Origin: Acidovorax sp. GW101-3H11
Lineage (GTDB): Bacteria; Pseudomonadota; Gammaproteobacteria; Burkholderiales; Burkholderiaceae_C
DNA: 64,000 nucleotides
Assembly (NCBI RefSeq): GCF_001633105.1
Contig: NZ_LUKZ01000009.1
Location: 619,423-683,422, forward strand
Direction of reading: 5' to 3'
The notes under the pieces: generated by a model
Databases searched by the model: none
Told to the model about the DNA's origin: nothing
What the model saw: the letters and a program-made list of their open reading frames with translations, nothing else
Program-made: the position numbers and the translations under genes
Shown: positions 44,970 to 55,238 of the stretch, piece after piece
Layout: the number at the start of each line of letters is the position of its first letter
How positions within the stretch are numbered: the first letter of the stretch is position 1

Positions 44970-47740
44970 CTGGGGGCAGAAACGCCCCGCTCCATCTCAC
45001 TCAAACCGGGGTCGGGCGGCGGCTCGCGCCGCGCCAGGGTCACCGTGAATTCTGCCCCGCCCCCTTCCACGCTGTCGGCAGAAATTGCGCCGCCATGGGC
45101 TTGCACAACGGCCTTGCAGATCGCCAGGCCCAGGCCCACGCCCGGGGTGGCGGATTCCGCCTGGCCCCGGGTGAATTTTTCAAACAGGGTGTGCTCTTTG
45201 CCTCGCACCGAGGCGGGCAGGCCCGGGCCATGGTCCCGCACCTTCAGCACCAGCATGGTGTCGGTGGTGGATGCTTTCACCACCACCGGCGCCGCGCCAT
45301 ATTTGGCCGCATTCTCCAAAAGGTTGACCAGCACGCGCTCGATGAGCACAGGGTCAAACTCCACCAGCGGCAGGTCGGCGGGCAGCTCGGTGCGCACGGG
45401 CATGTCGCCCAACGCTGGCCGGGCGGCCCGGATGGCCGAGCCAACCACCTCTTCCACCGACTGCCAGTCCCGCCGCAAGTGGACGCTCTGCCCCGACACA
45501 TCACTCTCCAGCCGCGCCATGTCCAGCAGGTTGCTGACCAGCGCGTTGAGCTGGTGCGCCTGGTGCACGATGGCCTTGGCCATGGTGCCCGCCTCTTGCG
45601 GCGGCGCGGCCTGCAGCGATTCAGCGAGCGTGATCAGCGCCGTGAGAGGCGTACGCACATCGTGCGACACCGCGCCCAGCAGGGCATTGCGCAGCCGCTC
45701 CGACTCCATGTCCACCACAGCCTGCTGCGCAATGTCCACATAGTGCACACGCTCCAGGGCAATCGCGATCTGCCGCGCCAGGGTGTCCAACTGCTGCGCC
45801 TGTTCCGGGATCAGCAGCCAGCGGGGCTGGGCGGGCTCCAGCGCCAGCACGCCCCGCACGCGCATGGGGGCCTTCAGCGGCACGTAGCGCCAGGTTTGCG
45901 CAGCCAGGGTGCTGGTCGCCAGCCCGGCGCTCTGGCCCTGGCGCATGGTCCAGTCCGCCACGCTTTTGTCAAAGCCCGGCGGCAAATCGTCGGGGTACTG
46001 AAGGCGGTCTGACGCGTCCAGCGCCACCACCACGGCGCGGCCCCCAAAGTGCCCCTGCACGGCCGCCGCACCAATCTCGATGACCTGGCTGGTCTCCAGC
46101 GCCGCCGACAGCTCGCGCGTCAACTCAAACAGGGACTGGGCCCGCCGCTCCCGGCTGATCGACACCCCGGCCGCAAACCGCAACCCGGCCGTGAGCTGCC
46201 CCACCAGCAGCCCCACGCCCAGCATCACCGCAAACGTGACGATGTACTGCACATCACTCACCGCAAACGACAGGCGCGGCGAGACGAAGAAAAAATCGAA
46301 TGCCAGCACGTTCAGCAACGCCGCCATGGCCGCAGGCACCCGGCCAAAACGCATGGCCACCGCGACCACCCCCACCAGGTAGAGCATCACGATGTTGGTC
46401 AGCTCCAGCAAACCATGCAGCGGCGTTGCCAGCACCGTGACGGCAATGCTGGCGCCCAGTGCCCACAAAAAACCCTGCCAGCGATAGCGCCCTGCGCCGG
46501 GCTCGCCCACATCCCCGTCATCCTCCAGGCCCACATGGCGGTCCCACAGCGCCTGGGGCAGGCGCCGCGAGCTGCCCGCATGCGCGGCCTCGACGATGTC
46601 GAGCGAAGGCGCCCGTTCGGCCAACTCGCGCGCAACGCCCTTGGCGGCCAGCAGCTTGCGCCACCCCGCCCGCACGGCGGGGCGCCCCAGCACCAGCGTG
46701 GCGCAGTTCAAATGCAGCGCCTGGGCCGCCAGCGCGGGCGCCACCCGGTCGCCCGTGAGCACGGCTGTCTCGGCACCCAGCTCCTGCGCCAGTTGCAGCA
46801 CGGCCAGAATCTTGTCGCGCTGGGCGGCCTCCAGGCGCTGCAGCCGGGGTGTCTCCACATAGGCGGCATGCCACTTCACATTGAGCTGCCCCGCGAGGCG
46901 GGCGGCTGTGCGCACCGTCTGCGCCGCATCTTCATGCGGCCCGACACAGGCCAGGATGCTGCCCGAGGTGTTCCAGGCACTGGCCACACGGCTGCCGGAA
47001 GCGCCCGACTGCTCCACCCGCCAGCCCAGCACATCGTCCTCCACATGCTCTGCCGTGCGCCGCAGCGCAATCTCCCGCAGGGCGATCAGGTTGCCCTTGC
47101 GGAAGAAGCTTTGCGCCGCGCGCTCGGCCTGCTGGGGCACATAGACCTTGCCCGCGCCCAGGCGGGCGATCAGCTCATCGGGCGTGGCATCGACCAGAAC
47201 CACCTCGTCAGCGTTGTCCAGAACGGTGTCGGGCACCGTTTCGTGCACGCGCACACCGGTGATGGCCCCCACCGTGCCATTCAGGCTCTCCAGGTGCTGC
47301 ACGTTGAGTGCAGTCCACACGTCGATGCCAGCGGCCAGCAGCTCCTGCACATCCTGCCAGCGCTTGGCGTGGCGGGAACCCTGCACGTTGGAGTGCGCGA
47401 GTTCATCCACCAGCAGGATGGCGGGCTTGCGGGCCAGGGCTGCGTCCAGGTCAAACTCGGAAAGGGTCCGGCCCCGGTACGCCACCTGCTTCAAGGGCAG
47501 GGACTCCAGCCCGTCCAGCAGCGCCGCAGTCTCCGCACGGCCATGGGTTTCCACCACGCCGATCAGGATGTCGCGCCCCGCGCGCCGTTCGCGCTGCGCG
47601 GCGCTGAGCATGGCCCAGGTCTTGCCAACCCCGGCATTGGCACCGAAGTAGATGCGCAGCTTGCCCCGCTGGGTCTGCGCTTCCTGGGCGCGCAGTTGCG
47701 CAATCAAGGCGTCGGGGTCGGGGCGCTGGATGTCAGTCAT
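44966..47740 (-). CDS. kdpD: KDP sensor histidine kinase KdpD
   Basis: Encodes 924 residues. The N-terminal KdpD domain has Walker A GANAGVGKT (33-41) and Walker B VDELAHSNVQG, which bind ATP. A universal-stress-like domain follows (about 250-370), then four membrane helices (about 420-520, with IAVTVLATPLHGLLELTNIV and LAFDFFFVSPRLSFAVSDVQ). A GAF region precedes the kinase core with His693 (GAVSHDVRTPLTALI) and the HATPase motifs LLENAAKYG, DHGPGLP and GVGLGLAIC. It senses potassium and phosphorylates KdpE. It sits after kdpC in the same direction, so regulators are co-transcribed with the pump. Confidence 0.96.
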   Translation of the reverse strand: MTDIQRPDPDALIAQLRAQEAQTQRGKLRIYFGANAGVGKTWAMLSAAQRERRAGRDILIGVVETHGRAETAALLDGLESLPLKQVAYRGRTLSEFDLDAALARKPAILLVDELAHSNVQGSRHAKRWQDVQELLAAGIDVWTALNVQHLESLNGTVGAITGVRVHETVPDTVLDNADEVVLVDATPDELIARLGAGKVYVPQQAERAAQSFFRKGNLIALREIALRRTAEHVEDDVLGWRVEQSGASGSRVASAWNTSGSILACVGPHEDAAQTVRTAARLAGQLNVKWHAAYVETPRLQRLEAAQRDKILAVLQLAQELGAETAVLTGDRVAPALAAQALHLNCATLVLGRPAVRAGWRKLLAAKGVARELAERAPSLDIVEAAHAGSSRRLPQALWDRHVGLEDDGDVGEPGAGRYRWQGFLWALGASIAVTVLATPLHGLLELTNIVMLYLVGVVAVAMRFGRVPAAMAALLNVLAFDFFFVSPRLSFAVSDVQYIVTFAVMLGVGLLVGQLTAGLRFAAGVSISRERRAQSLFELTRELSAALETSQVIEIGAAAVQGHFGGRAVVVALDASDRLQYPDDLPPGFDKSVADWTMRQGQSAGLATSTLAAQTWRYVPLKAPMRVRGVLALEPAQPRWLLIPEQAQQLDTLARQIAIALERVHYVDIAQQAVVDMESERLRNALLGAVSHDVRTPLTALITLAESLQAAPPQEAGTMAKAIVHQAHQLNALVSNLLDMARLESDVSGQSVHLRRDWQSVEEVVGSAIRAARPALGDMPVRTELPADLPLVEFDPVLIERVLVNLLENAAKYGAAPVVVKASTTDTMLVLKVRDHGPGLPASVRGKEHTLFEKFTRGQAESATPGVGLGLAICKAVVQAHGGAISADSVEGGGAEFTVTLARREPPPDPGLSEMERGVSAPR

Positions 47741-47790
47741 GCATCAACGAGTATCGGTGCCAAGTAAATGTCCGCGCATGTCAGAGCGCA

Positions 47791-48363
47791 TCAGCGCAGG
47801 CCATCGAGTGCCAGGTTCAGCGCCAGCACGTTCACCCGAGATTCACCCAGCAGCCCCCACAGCGGCTGCTCCGCGTGCTGGCCAATCACGGCATTCACGC
47901 TGGCCACCGGCAGGCTGCGGGCCCGCGCCACGCGCCCTGCCTGGTACTGCGCCGCAGCCAGGCTGATGTGCGGGTCCAGGCCACTGGCCGAGGCCGTGAC
48001 CAGGTCCACCGGCACGGGGGCCGTGTTGCCGGGGTCGGCCGCACGCAGGGCCTCCACGCGCGCTTTCACGGCATCGGTCAGCGCCGGATTGAGCGGCCCC
48101 TGGTTGGAGCCACCGGACGCCGCCGCGTTGTACGGCATGGGCGCCGTGGCCGATGGGCGGCCCCAGAAATGGCGGGGGTCAGAAAAGTTCTGGCCGATCA
48201 GCGACGAACCAACGGTCTGGCCATTGCGCTGCACCAGGCTGCCCGCTGCCTGCTGGGGGAACACCGCCTGGGCGGCGCCCGTCACCACCAGCGGGTAGAG
48301 CAGACCCGTCAACACGCTCAACAAGGCAAACAGCACCAGCGCAGGGCGAAGAATGTTTTTCAT
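47791..48363 (-). CDS. kdpC: potassium-transporting ATPase subunit KdpC
   Basis: Encodes 190 residues. One N-terminal membrane helix ([20 protein letters not shown]) is followed by a periplasmic domain with [20 protein letters not shown] and [20 protein letters not shown], both classical KdpC motifs. The C-terminus has [20 protein letters not shown] and ends [14 protein letters not shown]. KdpC stabilises the KdpFABC pump. It is 10 bp downstream of kdpB. Confidence 0.96.
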   Translation of the reverse strand: MKNILRPALVLFALLSVLTGLLYPLVVTGAAQAVFPQQAAGSLVQRNGQTVGSSLIGQNFSDPRHFWGRPSATAPMPYNAAASGGSNQGPLNPALTDAVKARVEALRAADPGNTAPVPVDLVTASASGLDPHISLAAAQYQAGRVARARSLPVASVNAVIGQHAEQPLWGLLGESRVNVLALNLALDGLR

Positions 48364-48373
48364 CAGAATCTCC

Positions 48374-50479
48374 TCAGATCAGCCCGACGGCCACCAGTAT
48401 CCAGTCAATCAGCTTGATGCCCACAAACGGCACCAGCAGCCCGCCCAGCCCATAGATGGCCAGGTTGCGCCGCAGCAGCGCAGCCGCACCCACCGGGCGG
48501 TAGCGCACGCCGCGCAAGGCCAGGGGAATCAGGAACACGATCACCAGCGCATTGAAGATGACGGCCGACAGGATGGCGGACGACGGGCTTGCCAGCTGCA
48601 TGACGTTGAGTGCCGACAGCTGCGGGTAGGTGGACACGAAGATGGCCGGCACGATCGCGAAATACTTCGCCACATCGTTCGCGATGGAGAAGGTGGTGAG
48701 CGAGCCGCGCGTCATCAAGAGCGCCTTGCCCGTCTCCACCACCTCCAGCAGCTTGGTGGGGTTGGAGTCCAGGTCCACCATGTTGCCCGCCTCCTTGGCG
48801 GCCTGCGTGCCGCTGCCCATGGCCACGGCCACATCGGCCTGGGCCAGCGCGGGGGCGTCGTTGGTGCCGTCGCCGGTCATAGCCACCAGGCGGCCTTCGG
48901 CCTGGTATTTGCGGATCAGCTCCAGCTTGTCTTCGGGCGTGGCTTCGGCCAGAAAGTCGTCCACCCCCGCCTCAGCTGCGATGGCCGCTGCCGTGAGCTT
49001 GTTGTCGCCGGTGATCATCACGGTCTTGATGCCCATGCGGCGCAGCTCGATGAAGCGCTCCTTGATGCCCGCCTTGACGATGTCCTTGAGTTCGACGATG
49101 CCCAGCACATGGTTGCCATCGGCCACCGCCAGGGGCGTGCTGCCCCGCAGGGCCACCTGGTCGGCCGCGCTCATCACATCCTGCGGCATCTTGCCGCCCA
49201 GGGCTTCCACATGTTTGGCCAGTGCCAGCACGGCCCCCTTGCGCAGCATGGTGCCCGCAGATTCCGGCTGCCCCTCGCCCGCAGGCAGGTCCACGCCGCT
49301 CATGCGGGTTTGCGCCGTGAAGGGCACCAGCTTGACGCCCTGCGGGTTCTGGCCTTCCACACCCTCGCGGCGGGCCAGCTCCACAATGCTGCGGCCTTCA
49401 GGTGTCTCATCTGCCAGCGACGCCAGCAGCGCGGCGCGTGCAAGCCGCGATCTGGACACACCCGGCGCTGGCAGAAACGCGCTGGCCTGGCGGTTGCCGT
49501 GGGTGATGGTGCCGGTCTTGTCCAGCAGCAGCACATCCACATCGCCAGCGGCCTCCACAGCCCGGCCCGAGGTGGCGATCACGTTGGCCTGCATCATGCG
49601 GCTCATGCCAGCCACACCCACGGCAGACAGCAGGCCGCCAATGGTGGTGGGGATCAGGCACACCAGCAGCGCCACCAGCGCAGTCAGCGAGACCACTGTG
49701 CCCGCGCCCGAGGCCTGCACGCTGAAGATTGAAAACGGCAGCAGGGTCACGGTGACGACCAGGAACACGATGGTCAGCGCCACCAGCAAGATGGTCAGCG
49801 CGATCTCATTGGGCGTTTTCTGGCGCTTGGCGGCTTCCACCATGCCAATCATCCGGTCGAGGAAGGACTCGCCCGGGTTCACCGCCACACGCACCACCAG
49901 CCAGTCGGACAACACACGGGTGCCGCCGGTCACGGCAGAAAAATCGCCACCGGACTCGCGCACCACGGGGGCCGATTCACCGGTAATGGCACTCTCGTCC
50001 ACCGAGGCCACGCCCTCGATCACCTCGCCGTCCAGCGGGATCACATCGCCCGCCTCCACCAGCACCACGTCGCCCCGGCGCAGGTTGGTGGCCAGCTCGG
50101 GCAAAAATGCAGCGCCGTGCACCGGCTCCTTGAGCTTCTTGGCCCAGGTCTCCTTGCGCAGCCCGCGCAGCGAGGCGGCCTGCGCCTTGCTGCGGCCTTC
50201 TGCCAGCGCTTCGGCAAAATTGGCAAACAGCACGGTAAACCACAGCCAGACCGTGATGGCCAGCACAAACGCTGGGCGCATGCTGGCATCCTCAGGCGCA
50301 TTGAGTGCATGCAGCCACAGCAGCGTGGTGAAGATGCTGCCGATGTACACGATGAACATCACCGGGTTGCGCCACTGCACAAAGGGGCTCAGCTTGGCCA
50401 GTGCGCCCCAGAGCGCGGTCTTGATCAGCGCTGCATCCAGCAGCGAAACGGGAGAAGATTTTTTCTTGATCATTGCCAT
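48374..50479 (-). CDS. kdpB: potassium-transporting ATPase ATP-binding subunit KdpB
   Basis: Encodes 701 residues, a P-type ATPase. The phosphorylated Asp is Asp320 in [19 protein letters not shown]. The actuator motif appears as [11 protein letters not shown], the nucleotide-binding region as TRMSGVDLP, and the hinge motif as [20 protein letters not shown]. Hydrophobic segments span about 40-80, 230-300 and 590-690. It drives potassium uptake through KdpA at micromolar external potassium. It is longer than the E. coli protein (682), mostly at the N-terminus. Three bases after kdpA. Confidence 0.97.
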   Translation of the reverse strand: MAMIKKKSSPVSLLDAALIKTALWGALAKLSPFVQWRNPVMFIVYIGSIFTTLLWLHALNAPEDASMRPAFVLAITVWLWFTVLFANFAEALAEGRSKAQAASLRGLRKETWAKKLKEPVHGAAFLPELATNLRRGDVVLVEAGDVIPLDGEVIEGVASVDESAITGESAPVVRESGGDFSAVTGGTRVLSDWLVVRVAVNPGESFLDRMIGMVEAAKRQKTPNEIALTILLVALTIVFLVVTVTLLPFSIFSVQASGAGTVVSLTALVALLVCLIPTTIGGLLSAVGVAGMSRMMQANVIATSGRAVEAAGDVDVLLLDKTGTITHGNRQASAFLPAPGVSRSRLARAALLASLADETPEGRSIVELARREGVEGQNPQGVKLVPFTAQTRMSGVDLPAGEGQPESAGTMLRKGAVLALAKHVEALGGKMPQDVMSAADQVALRGSTPLAVADGNHVLGIVELKDIVKAGIKERFIELRRMGIKTVMITGDNKLTAAAIAAEAGVDDFLAEATPEDKLELIRKYQAEGRLVAMTGDGTNDAPALAQADVAVAMGSGTQAAKEAGNMVDLDSNPTKLLEVVETGKALLMTRGSLTTFSIANDVAKYFAIVPAIFVSTYPQLSALNVMQLASPSSAILSAVIFNALVIVFLIPLALRGVRYRPVGAAALLRRNLAIYGLGGLLVPFVGIKLIDWILVAVGLI

Positions 50480-50482
50480 ACC

Positions 50483-52288
50483 TCACTGAACCCGGAGCAT
50501 CAGGTGCTCCACCATCGGACCCAGGGCCAGGGAGGGCACGTAGTTGAGAAGACCCACCAGAAGCACGGTGCCGATCAGCAGCGTGACAAACAACGGCCCG
50601 TGTGTGGGCATGGTGCCCGCCGTGACAGGCAAGCGCTTCTTGGCCGCGAGCGAACCCGCAATGGCCAGCACCGGCACGATCACACCAAAACGGCCCAGCC
50701 ACATCGCCAGCCCCAGCAGCACGTTGTAGAACGGTGTGTTGGCCGACAGGCCTGCAAAGGCGCTGCCGTTGTTGTTGGCGGCCGAGGTCAGCGCATACAG
50801 AATTTCAGAGAACCCGTGCGCGCCCGGGTTAGCGATGCCCGCCCTGCCCGCGTCCGTGGCCACGGCAATCGCCGTGCCCACCAGCACCAGAATGGGCGTG
50901 ACCAGGATGGCCGCCGAGGTGAGCTTCATCTCCCGCACCTCGATCTTCTTGCCCAGGTACTCTGGCGTGCGGCCAATCATGAGGCCCGCCATGAAGACGG
51001 CGAGGATGGCAAACACCAGCATGCCGTAGAGGCCCGTGCCAACCCCACCAAACACCACTTCGCCCAGTTGCATCAGCACCAGCGGCACCATGCCGCCCAG
51101 GGGCGTGAAGGAATCGTGCATGGCGTTCACCGCGCCACATGAGGCTGCAGTGGTCACGGCGGCGAAAAGGGCCGACGCGTTGATGCCGAACCGCACCTCC
51201 TTGCCCTCCATGTTGCCGCCCGCCTGCAAGGCGCTGGCGGTTTGCTCCACGCCCAGCCCCACCCATTGCGGATTGCCGGCTTTCTCGGCGGAAACCACCG
51301 CAATCACGGCCACCACAAACATCACGGTCATGGCTGCCAGGATCGCAAAGCCCTGGCGCTGGTCGCCTACGACCCGGCCAAATGCGAAACACAGCGCGGC
51401 GGGAATCAGAAAAATCGCCAGCATCTGCACGAAGTTCGTCAGGGCCGTCGGGTTCTCATAAGGATGGGCGGAGTTGGCGTTGAAAAAGCCACCGCCGTTG
51501 GTGCCCAGCATCTTGATGGCCTCCTGCGATGCCACCGGGCCCATGGCCAGGGTCTGGGTGTTGCTTGTCTTGGCTTCCATCACCGGCGCGCCATCGCTGC
51601 CCACCACCGGCTGGCCCGATGCGTCGAGCTTGGGCACGTCATAGGCCGTTGGCTCCAACGTGGCCACATCCTTGTAGGCGTCAAAGTTCTGAATCCCCCC
51701 CTGCCCGACCAGCACCATGGAAATCACAAACGCGATGGGCACCAGCACCCATGCCGTGATGCGCGTGACATCGGCCCAGAAGTTGCCGACAAAGCCCTGG
51801 CCATCGGTGCTGCGCGCCGCAAAGCCGCGCGCGAGCGCAAACGCCACAGCGATGCCGGTGGCCGCCGAGAAGAAATTCTGCACCGACAGGCCCAGCATCT
51901 GCGTGAGGTAGCTCATCGTGGACTCGCCCCCATAGCCCTGCCAGTTGGTGTTGGAGACAAAGCTGATGGCGGTGTTGAACGAAGAATCGCCCGACACTGC
52001 GGCCATGCCCTGCGGATTGAGTGGCAGCAGGTGCTGCAAACGCTGCAGGCCATACACCGCAAAAGCGCCGATGGCATTGAACGCCAGCAGCGCCAGCGCA
52101 TAGCTGCGCCAGTGCATCATCTGATCCGGCGCGACCCCGGCCAGCTTGTACAACGGCTTTTCGGCGGCATGCATCCACCTTGGCAGGCGGCCTTCACACA
52201 CTGCGGCCAGCCATTTGCCCAGCGGCCACGCCAGCACGCCCAGCACCATCAAAAAGAGCCCCATCAGGCTCCAGGCAGAGGTGTCCAT
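50483..52288 (-). CDS. kdpA: potassium-transporting ATPase subunit KdpA
   Basis: Encodes 601 residues with ten or more membrane helices related to K+ channels. Selectivity-filter-like loops: [40 protein letters not shown] and [20 protein letters not shown]. It is longer than E. coli KdpA (557), with an extra 30-residue loop near 195-225 ([20 protein letters not shown]). KdpA forms the potassium pathway in KdpFABC. Only one base lies between its start and the kdpF stop. Confidence 0.97.
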   Translation of the reverse strand: MDTSAWSLMGLFLMVLGVLAWPLGKWLAAVCEGRLPRWMHAAEKPLYKLAGVAPDQMMHWRSYALALLAFNAIGAFAVYGLQRLQHLLPLNPQGMAAVSGDSSFNTAISFVSNTNWQGYGGESTMSYLTQMLGLSVQNFFSAATGIAVAFALARGFAARSTDGQGFVGNFWADVTRITAWVLVPIAFVISMVLVGQGGIQNFDAYKDVATLEPTAYDVPKLDASGQPVVGSDGAPVMEAKTSNTQTLAMGPVASQEAIKMLGTNGGGFFNANSAHPYENPTALTNFVQMLAIFLIPAALCFAFGRVVGDQRQGFAILAAMTVMFVVAVIAVVSAEKAGNPQWVGLGVEQTASALQAGGNMEGKEVRFGINASALFAAVTTAASCGAVNAMHDSFTPLGGMVPLVLMQLGEVVFGGVGTGLYGMLVFAILAVFMAGLMIGRTPEYLGKKIEVREMKLTSAAILVTPILVLVGTAIAVATDAGRAGIANPGAHGFSEILYALTSAANNNGSAFAGLSANTPFYNVLLGLAMWLGRFGVIVPVLAIAGSLAAKKRLPVTAGTMPTHGPLFVTLLIGTVLLVGLLNYVPSLALGPMVEHLMLRVQ

Positions 52289-52289
52289 G

Positions 52290-52388
52290 TCAGAACTCCT
52301 CCGCGCAGATCAGCGCAAACACCAGGTAGGCCAGCAGCACCAAGGCCACGATGGCGCCAAAGCCGTAAAGCATTTCCATGCCGATCAT
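52290..52388 (-). CDS. kdpF: K+-transporting ATPase small subunit KdpF
   Basis: Encodes 32 residues: [20 protein letters not shown], then [12 protein letters not shown]. It is a single membrane helix with the conserved [12 protein letters not shown] ending of KdpF, which stabilises the KdpABC complex as a lipid-like peptide. Starts are possible at Met1, Met4 or Met6. The ATG at 52388 overlaps the stop of a preceding small gene, as does kdpF itself with kdpA spacing, so the first Met is preferred. Confidence 0.9.
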   Translation of the reverse strand: MIGMEMLYGFGAIVALVLLAYLVFALICAEEF

Positions 52389-52489
52389 GAACGCTCCCCC
52401 TTGGCCGGGCCGAACTTGCCCAGCAAAACCACGGCCTCGGCCATGACCACCCACAACGCCGCCAGTGCGGCCATCCAAATCACGTCCAT
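52385..52489 (-). CDS. small membrane peptide upstream of kdpF
   Basis: Encodes 34 residues: MDVIWMAALAALWVVMAEAV, then [14 protein letters not shown]. There is one hydrophobic helix with a basic C-terminal tail, a ribosome-binding site AGGAG 6-7 bases before the ATG, and an ATGA overlap with kdpF (52385-52388). These features make it a real, coupled gene rather than a leader. Similar short genes occur at the head of some proteobacterial kdp operons, from memory, but without an assigned function. It may be an extra subunit or regulator of the Kdp pump. A start five codons upstream is possible. Confidence 0.75.
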   Translation of the reverse strand: MDVIWMAALAALWVVMAEAVVLLGKFGPAKGERS

Positions 52490-52532
52490 CGACAACTCCT
52501 GCATCAGAACAGGTGTTTGATTCTGAGAAGGT

Positions 52533-52587
52533 GGCCGTAAAAAGTGTGCACAGACTGTGGTGAGGGCCGTAAAAACGGCGTAAAAAC
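52533..52587 (-). promoter_or_regulatory. repeated TTTTTACG motifs upstream of kdp (candidate KdpE sites)
   Basis: Read toward kdp: GTTTTTACGCC (52587-52577), GTTTTTACGGCC (52576-52565) and CTTTTTACGGCC (52544-52533). The first two abut with one helical turn between them and the third is 32 bp on. Known E. coli KdpE operators are T-rich (TTTATA..TTTTTTTACA), so these are plausible activator sites. A similar TTTATAC..TTTTTTACG pair lies at 52694-52715, before the porin gene. Confidence 0.55.
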
Positions 52588-52750
52588 GCGGGCCCGTCGA
52601 GGGCGGCGTCGGGGGATGCAGCTCACAAGCCACCGCGCCCGGCGGCTGCAGACTTGCGCAACATTGACGCAAAGGGGCGCAATTTTTGCGAACTTTATAC
52701 GCGGGCTTTTTTACGCTTGCGCTCTTGTTCTTTTTTCAAACATTGCTGCC

Positions 52751-53482
52751 ATGAACGGTTCTTCATCCAAAGTATTCGCCGCCGCCCTGCTGGCCGCGTT
52801 GCCCCTGCTGGCCAGTGCCCAGCTCACCGGCAACGTCAGCCTGACCACCAACTACAAGTTCCGTGGCCAGGACCAGGACGCCACCAAGGCCAAGGCCGTC
52901 AAGCCTGCGCTGCAAGGCGGTTTTGACTACGCCTTCGGCGAGTCCGGCTGGTACGTGGGCAACTGGAACTCCAGCGTGGACTGGCTGACCAACAACTCGC
53001 TCGAATCCGATCTGTACGGCGGCTACAAGTTCAAGGCCGCTGGCGCTGACTTCGATGTGGGCGCACTGACCTACATCTACCCCGGCAACAGCAACGGCAA
53101 CACCACCGAGCTGTATGGCGCGGCCACCATGGGCCCCTTCACCGCCAAGTATTCGCACACCATCTCCAAGGACTACTTCGGCTTCGCCGGTGCCAAGTCC
53201 GGCTCGGGCCTGAAGGGCCGCAACACGGGTTACCTGAACTTCGGCTTTGCGCAAGAAGTGGCGCCCAGCGTCACGGTGAAGGCCTCGGTGGGCTTTACCC
53301 GCTTTGCCAGCGACATCAAGGACCTGGGCGTGCCCAACTACATGGATTACAGCGTGGGTGGCGCGTATGACTTCGGCGGTGGCGTGTCGCTGGGTGCAGC
53401 CGTGGTCGGCGCCAACAAGAAGGCCTTCTTCGGCCACGTGAACAAGTCGCGCGTGATCGTCACGCTGACCAAAACCCTGTAG
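52751..53482 (+). CDS. TorF family putative porin
   Basis: Encodes 243 residues. The signal peptide (VFAAALLAALPLLASA) is followed by the mature start QLTGNVSLTTNYKFRGQDQD, the diagnostic opening of TorF/TIGR02001 proteins. Alternating aromatic strands follow (WYVGNWNSSVDWLTNNSLES, YGGYKFKAAGADFDVGALTY), consistent with a small outer-membrane barrel; the last strand ends VIVTLTKTL. Ligand unknown. It is divergent from the kdp operon with a shared 260-bp region holding T-rich motifs, so regulation by potassium or osmolarity is possible. Confidence 0.9.
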   Translation: MNGSSSKVFAAALLAALPLLASAQLTGNVSLTTNYKFRGQDQDATKAKAVKPALQGGFDYAFGESGWYVGNWNSSVDWLTNNSLESDLYGGYKFKAAGADFDVGALTYIYPGNSNGNTTELYGAATMGPFTAKYSHTISKDYFGFAGAKSGSGLKGRNTGYLNFGFAQEVAPSVTVKASVGFTRFASDIKDLGVPNYMDYSVGGAYDFGGGVSLGAAVVGANKKAFFGHVNKSRVIVTLTKTL

Positions 53483-53512
53483 CCCCCTGCGCCAAGGGTT
53501 AGCAGCAGGCTT

Positions 53513-54466
53513 TCACAGCGCGCACCGCAGCGCCCGCTCCCCCGCCACGCGCAGCCGCGCTTTCAGTGCGGCGGGAGCCAGCACCTCGAATTCCACATCG
53601 AGGGCCATCAGCCAGTACACCAGCGAATCGTTGGCTGCGCATTCCAGCTGGCAACGCTGGCCCTGGTCCAGAGTGGTTACAACCCCGGCAGACGGCGGGA
53701 TGCGGCGCGACATGACGGCGTAGGGCGCGTGCAGCACCACGCGCGCCTGTTCGGCCTGGTGCGGCGCAGAGATGGAGCGTGACACGTAGCCTTTCAGATC
53801 CCCCCCATCGGGCGAGGCCCGGGGCGCGAAATGTGCGCCCACCTGCGGGTCGCCCACGATGCGGTCGATGCGGAAGGTGCGCCAGTCGTTGCGCACCCTG
53901 TCCCACGCCACCAGGTACCAGCGCTGGCCGGTGTGCACCACGCCCTGCGGCTCGACCGAGCGCTGTGCGCTGCGGCCCTGGCTGTCCTGGTACTGGAACT
54001 CGGTGCGCAACTGGTCACGGCAAGCCAATGCGAGTGTGGCCAGCACCGAGGCCTCTACCACCGGCCCCGTGCGTGTGAGCGGCAGGATGGCCGAGCGCAG
54101 CGCGTCCACCCGTTTGCGCAGGCGCGCGGGCATGGCCTGCTCCAGCTTGACGAGCGCGCGCAGTGCGGGCTCTTCGATGCCCCCCACCGCCCCTGCCGTG
54201 GCGGTGCGCAGCGCAATCGATACCGCCAGGGCTTCCTCGTCATCCAGCAGCAGCGGCGGCAGGGCCTGCCCTGCGCGAAACGCATAGCCGCCCGCCACAC
54301 CACTGCTGGCCTGCACCGGGTAGCCCAGCTGGCGCAGCCGGTCGATGTCGCGCCGCAGCGTGCGAGGGTGCACTTCCAGGCGCTCAGCCAGGTCCGGGCC
54401 CATCCAGTGGGCACGCGTTTGCAGCAGCGAAAGCAGGCGCAACAGGCGGGTCGATGAACTGAGCAT
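53513..54466 (-). CDS. YafY-type transcriptional regulator (HTH + WYL)
   Basis: Encodes 317 residues. The N-terminal winged helix is RLLRLLSLLQTRAHW, then LAERLEVHPRTLRRDIDRLR (HTH_11 type, residues about 5-60). The WYL domain follows with QGVVHTGQRWYLVAWDRVRN and WRTFRIDRIVGDPQVG, and the C-terminal WCX part covers ARVVLHAPYAVMSRRIPP. WYL domains sense ligands, often nucleotides or nucleic acids. It is divergent from a GST gene, its likely target, across about 95 bp. Confidence 0.92.
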   Translation of the reverse strand: MLSSSTRLLRLLSLLQTRAHWMGPDLAERLEVHPRTLRRDIDRLRQLGYPVQASSGVAGGYAFRAGQALPPLLLDDEEALAVSIALRTATAGAVGGIEEPALRALVKLEQAMPARLRKRVDALRSAILPLTRTGPVVEASVLATLALACRDQLRTEFQYQDSQGRSAQRSVEPQGVVHTGQRWYLVAWDRVRNDWRTFRIDRIVGDPQVGAHFAPRASPDGGDLKGYVSRSISAPHQAEQARVVLHAPYAVMSRRIPPSAGVVTTLDQGQRCQLECAANDSLVYWLMALDVEFEVLAPAALKARLRVAGERALRCAL

Positions 54467-54560
54467 GTGGGCACTTTACTTTTTATTGAGGACCGAAATT
54501 GTCCGCAATGGTTTTTACAGTGGCAACACCTTTTCTTTCACCACAACCAAGGAGTTCTCC

Positions 54561-55169
54561 ATGTCCATCGTCCTCTACTGGCACCCCATGTCCAGCGCCA
54601 CCCCCATCGCCTGCGCCCTCACAGAACTGGGCGTGCCGCATGAGCGCGTGAAGATCGATATCCGCACCGGCGAACAGCGCCGCCCCGAGTACCTCGCCCT
54701 GAACCCCAATGGCAAAGTGCCCACGATGACCGTGGACGGCGCCCCGATGTTCGAGGCCCTGGCCATCCACCTGTGGCTGGGCCACCGCTTTGGCGTGGAG
54801 CGTGGGCTGTGGCCTGCTGCGGGCACGCCCGAGGCGCTGCAAGCGCTGTCGTGGTGCGCCTGGGCATATGTGACCTATGGCGCAGTGCTGGTGCGCCTGC
54901 AGGTGGCCACGCAGGGGGACGAAACCCTGCGCAGCCCGGTGCACGCCGACGCCGCGATGCGCGGGTTGAACGAGCTGCTGGCGGTGCTGGATGCCCGGAT
55001 GGCGCAGCAGCCCTGGATGCTGGGCGCCCACTATTCGCTGGTGGACCTGGTGGTGGGCTCGGTGCTGGGCTACAGCGTGTACCTGGGCGCTCCGGTGAAG
55101 GCGCACCGCCATGTCCAGGCCTGGCTGGAACGCGTGCAGGCGCGCCCGGCGATGCAGATCGAGGCCTGA
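54561..55169 (+). CDS. glutathione S-transferase family protein
   Basis: Encodes 202 residues after a good ribosome-binding site (AAGGAG). The N-terminal thioredoxin fold opens VLYWHPMSSATPIACALTEL and contains YLALNPNGKVPTMTVDGAPM with the cis-Pro, then EALAIHLWLGHRFG. The C-terminal helical domain has LGAHYSLVDLVVGSVLGYSV (N-capping Ser-X-X-Asp) and ERVQARPAM. It conjugates or reduces electrophiles with glutathione. The WYL regulator across the divergent promoter probably controls it. Confidence 0.9.
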   Translation: MSIVLYWHPMSSATPIACALTELGVPHERVKIDIRTGEQRRPEYLALNPNGKVPTMTVDGAPMFEALAIHLWLGHRFGVERGLWPAAGTPEALQALSWCAWAYVTYGAVLVRLQVATQGDETLRSPVHADAAMRGLNELLAVLDARMAQQPWMLGAHYSLVDLVVGSVLGYSVYLGAPVKAHRHVQAWLERVQARPAMQIEA

Positions 55170-55238
55170 CGGTCGATCAAGGGCTGGCTGCAGATCGAAG
55201 GCTGGCGCGGGCAGCTGCCGCCAAGCCCGCCGGTCAAA

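Noticed and set aside
46049-47767. 572-codon open frame on the plus strand opposite kdpD
   Set aside because: Antisense shadow with His/Arg/Gln-rich composition; kdpD motifs on the other strand are unambiguous.
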